Positions 63,992-64,000 of a DNA stretch of 64,000 nucleotides are shown here, piece by piece. A program made the position numbers and the translations under genes. Below the pieces are notes generated by a model that was not told the origin of the DNA, did no database searches, and was given only the letters and a program-made list of their open reading frames with translations. Where the stretch lies: assembly GCA_034508935.3 (NCBI GenBank), contig CM067451.1:43251590-43315589 (forward strand), written 5' to 3'. How positions within the stretch are numbered: position 1 is the first letter of the stretch; each line of letters begins with the position of its first letter. The DNA comes from Berghia stephanieae. Lineage: Eukaryota > Mollusca > Gastropoda > Nudibranchia > Aeolidiidae.

Positions 63992-64000
63992 CTGGGGGGA

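Overview
This is a repeat-rich, intron-rich animal genome window. Split genes with GT-AG introns, several tRNA-headed SINE families, many MITEs and LINE fragments, and long AAT, TA and CT microsatellites point to a lophotrochozoan, most likely a mollusc; that is inference, and I cannot name the species. Two runs of exactly 100 N (36954-37053 and 60680-60779) divide it into three contigs, called A, B and C here.

Contig A (1-36953). Positions 4969-15256 on the minus strand hold a complete four-exon gene for a 538-residue ankyrin-repeat protein with a C-terminal SOCS box; all exon phases agree. Its intron 2 contains a tandem array (about 6594-8150) in which each ~72 bp unit is a copy of the exon-3 splice acceptor plus the first bases of exon 3, giving 22 copies of the same junction. 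Its intron 1 contains a 4.76 kb element (9235-13997) with diverged terminal inverted repeats. That element carries a gene for a multi-copy animal protein family whose second half shows PIN/FLAP-nuclease-like acidic motifs, and three 357 bp subterminal tandem repeats. I place this element with no named transposon superfamily. Head to head with the ankyrin gene is an Asn-rich disordered reading frame (15511-16467 +). The rest to about 31.8 kb is mobile elements: a Tc1 relic, TTAA-flanked MITEs, fold-back elements, an unclassified A-tailed retroposon (R1), SINEs and LINE 3' ends, plus a perfect palindrome at 20.8 kb.

Contig B (37054-60679) carries, on the plus strand, most of a gene of the transferrin receptor / glutamate carboxypeptidase II (M28B) family: N-terminal pieces, PA domain, dead peptidase-like domain and dimerisation domain. 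The zinc-ligand positions of the carboxypeptidases are mostly lost, as in transferrin receptors. From about 40.26 to 47.62 kb contig B is heavily distorted by homopolymer runs. A broken Crypton-like tyrosine recombinase lies at 38.9-40.2 kb.

The end of contig A (31888-36953) and all of contig C (60780-64000) repeat the 3' half of the same gene in the opposite orientation. Together they make one second copy that lacks only about 1.85 kb present in B. The simplest reading is that A and C are one haplotype and B is the other haplotype, scaffolded upside down into the A/C gap, so the large inverted duplication is probably an assembly artefact. The comparison is still informative: a 19 bp minisatellite differs about two-fold in length between copies, a MITE is present in C and absent from B, and B lacks single G bases in coding G-runs where A or C stays in frame.
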